Shown: piece after piece, positions 42,594-42,954 of the stretch
Numbering within the stretch: the first letter of the stretch is position 1
Layout: every line of letters starts with the position of its first letter
From: Ilumatobacteraceae bacterium
GTDB lineage: Bacteria > Actinomycetota > Acidimicrobiia > Acidimicrobiales > Ilumatobacteraceae
DNA: 42,954 bases
Assembly: GCA_021299715.1 (NCBI GenBank)
Contig: JAJTEL010000005.1
Location: 1-42,954, forward strand
Direction: 5' to 3'
The notes under the pieces: model-generated
The model's database searches: none
The model's input: only the letters and a program-made list of their open reading frames with translations
Told to the model about the DNA's origin: nothing
Translations under genes and position numbers: made by a program

Positions 42594-42954
42594 TTACGGG
42601 AAGATGTAGACCTCGACGCGGCGGTTCTTCGCCTGCGCTGCTTCGGTCTTTGCTGTCTTCTCGGGTTGGGTGTACGACATTGCAACAATTTCAATTGTTG
42701 CCTTCACGCCAGCCTTGATAAGAGCTGCCTTCACTGCATTCGCACGGTTACGTGAAATTGCAAAGCTGTATTTAGAAACATCGCCAAGTGCAGCGGAGTG
42801 TCCAATAACAACCACTCGCTTGGCCGTTTTTGCGGCTTCAGCAAGTTCTGCAACTTGTGCCAGTGCATTCTTCGACAAACGAACACTTGCTTGACGGAAG
42901 TAGATGGGCTCGTCTGTGGTGAGAGTTGTGCCTTCTTCTACTTCTGTCTTCTTC
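42594..42954 (-). CDS. OmpA-like C-terminal domain protein, 5' end missing
   Basis: The last 119 codons of a protein that begins beyond the right edge. The visible part follows the OmpA-like peptidoglycan-associated fold: IYFRQASVRLSKNAL, a beta-alpha unit, VVVIGHS, then SRNRANAVKAALIKAGV and the C-terminal NRRVEVYIFP. The usual TD-x10-LS-x2-RA-x2-V pattern is replaced by GHSAALG...ISRNRANAV. A frame start at 42878 (TTG) would cut the conserved strand, so I treat the gene as continuing rightward. An exported peptidoglycan-binding role is inferred. Confidence 0.8.
   Translation of the reverse strand, partial: KKTEVEEGTTLTTDEPIYFRQASVRLSKNALAQVAELAEAAKTAKRVVVIGHSAALGDVSKYSFAISRNRANAVKAALIKAGVKATIEIVAMSYTQPEKTAKTEAAQAKNRRVEVYIFP

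Overview
The window reads as a chromosomal segment of an actinobacterium with a fairly balanced base composition. I infer class Acidimicrobiia (Ilumatobacter or freshwater acIV-like), but the sequence alone does not prove it. The actinobacterial signs are a DUF2510 tail domain, an LppM-like lipoprotein, a ClpC with two N-terminal repeats, a RadA/LppM-like/ClpC neighbourhood and frequent GTG starts. Both ends cut through genes, so it looks like a contig or an arbitrary slice.

Positions 1-14138 form a surface-polysaccharide locus. On the minus strand a dehydrogenase (partial), a PLP aminotransferase and a hexapeptide acetyltransferase match the WbpB/WbpE/WbpD steps that make a UDP-diacetamido-glucuronic acid sugar. 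Two very large membrane proteins of unknown function, a Wzt ATPase with a C-terminal sugar-binding domain, two GT4 glycosyltransferases, a methyltransferase, two small coiled-coil proteins, UDP-glucose 6-dehydrogenase and the Wzm permease complete it. Together they suggest ABC-transporter-dependent export of a glycan, possibly capped or measured by a methyltransferase/coiled-coil assembly.

Positions 14139-17118 are accessory: a lone HNH protein, then a RelE/HigB-type toxin and XRE antitoxin translationally coupled to glutamyl-Q tRNA(Asp) synthetase. A 2OG-Fe(II) oxygenase gene follows, bracketed by two 48/57-identical direct repeats, with a third, diverged inverted copy upstream. I do not recognise this repeat family and consider it the most interesting signal here.

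Positions 17141-21512 are a four-gene minus-strand operon: an ABC permease, its ATPase, a DUF2510 protein, and a metallo-beta-lactamase/Rieske protein of the CMP-Neu5Ac-hydroxylase type with reversed domain order. Then come a DsbB-like/thioredoxin-like pair, tRNA-Ser(UGA), a BmpA-type nucleoside ABC transporter, tRNA-Ser(GCU), a LysM/lysozyme-like secreted protein, tRNA-Arg(ACG) with a gene remnant behind it, and a lipoprotein with a papain-like Cys/His/Asp constellation.

Positions 30973-34394 are a minus-strand operon for sulfonate handling (YeiH-like exporter, SsuD-like monooxygenase, glutamine amidotransferase-like protein, TetR regulator). The right end holds a membrane-anchored sulfatase-fold protein, RadA, an LppM-like lipoprotein, ClpC, a polyprenyl diphosphate synthase and a partial OmpA-like protein.
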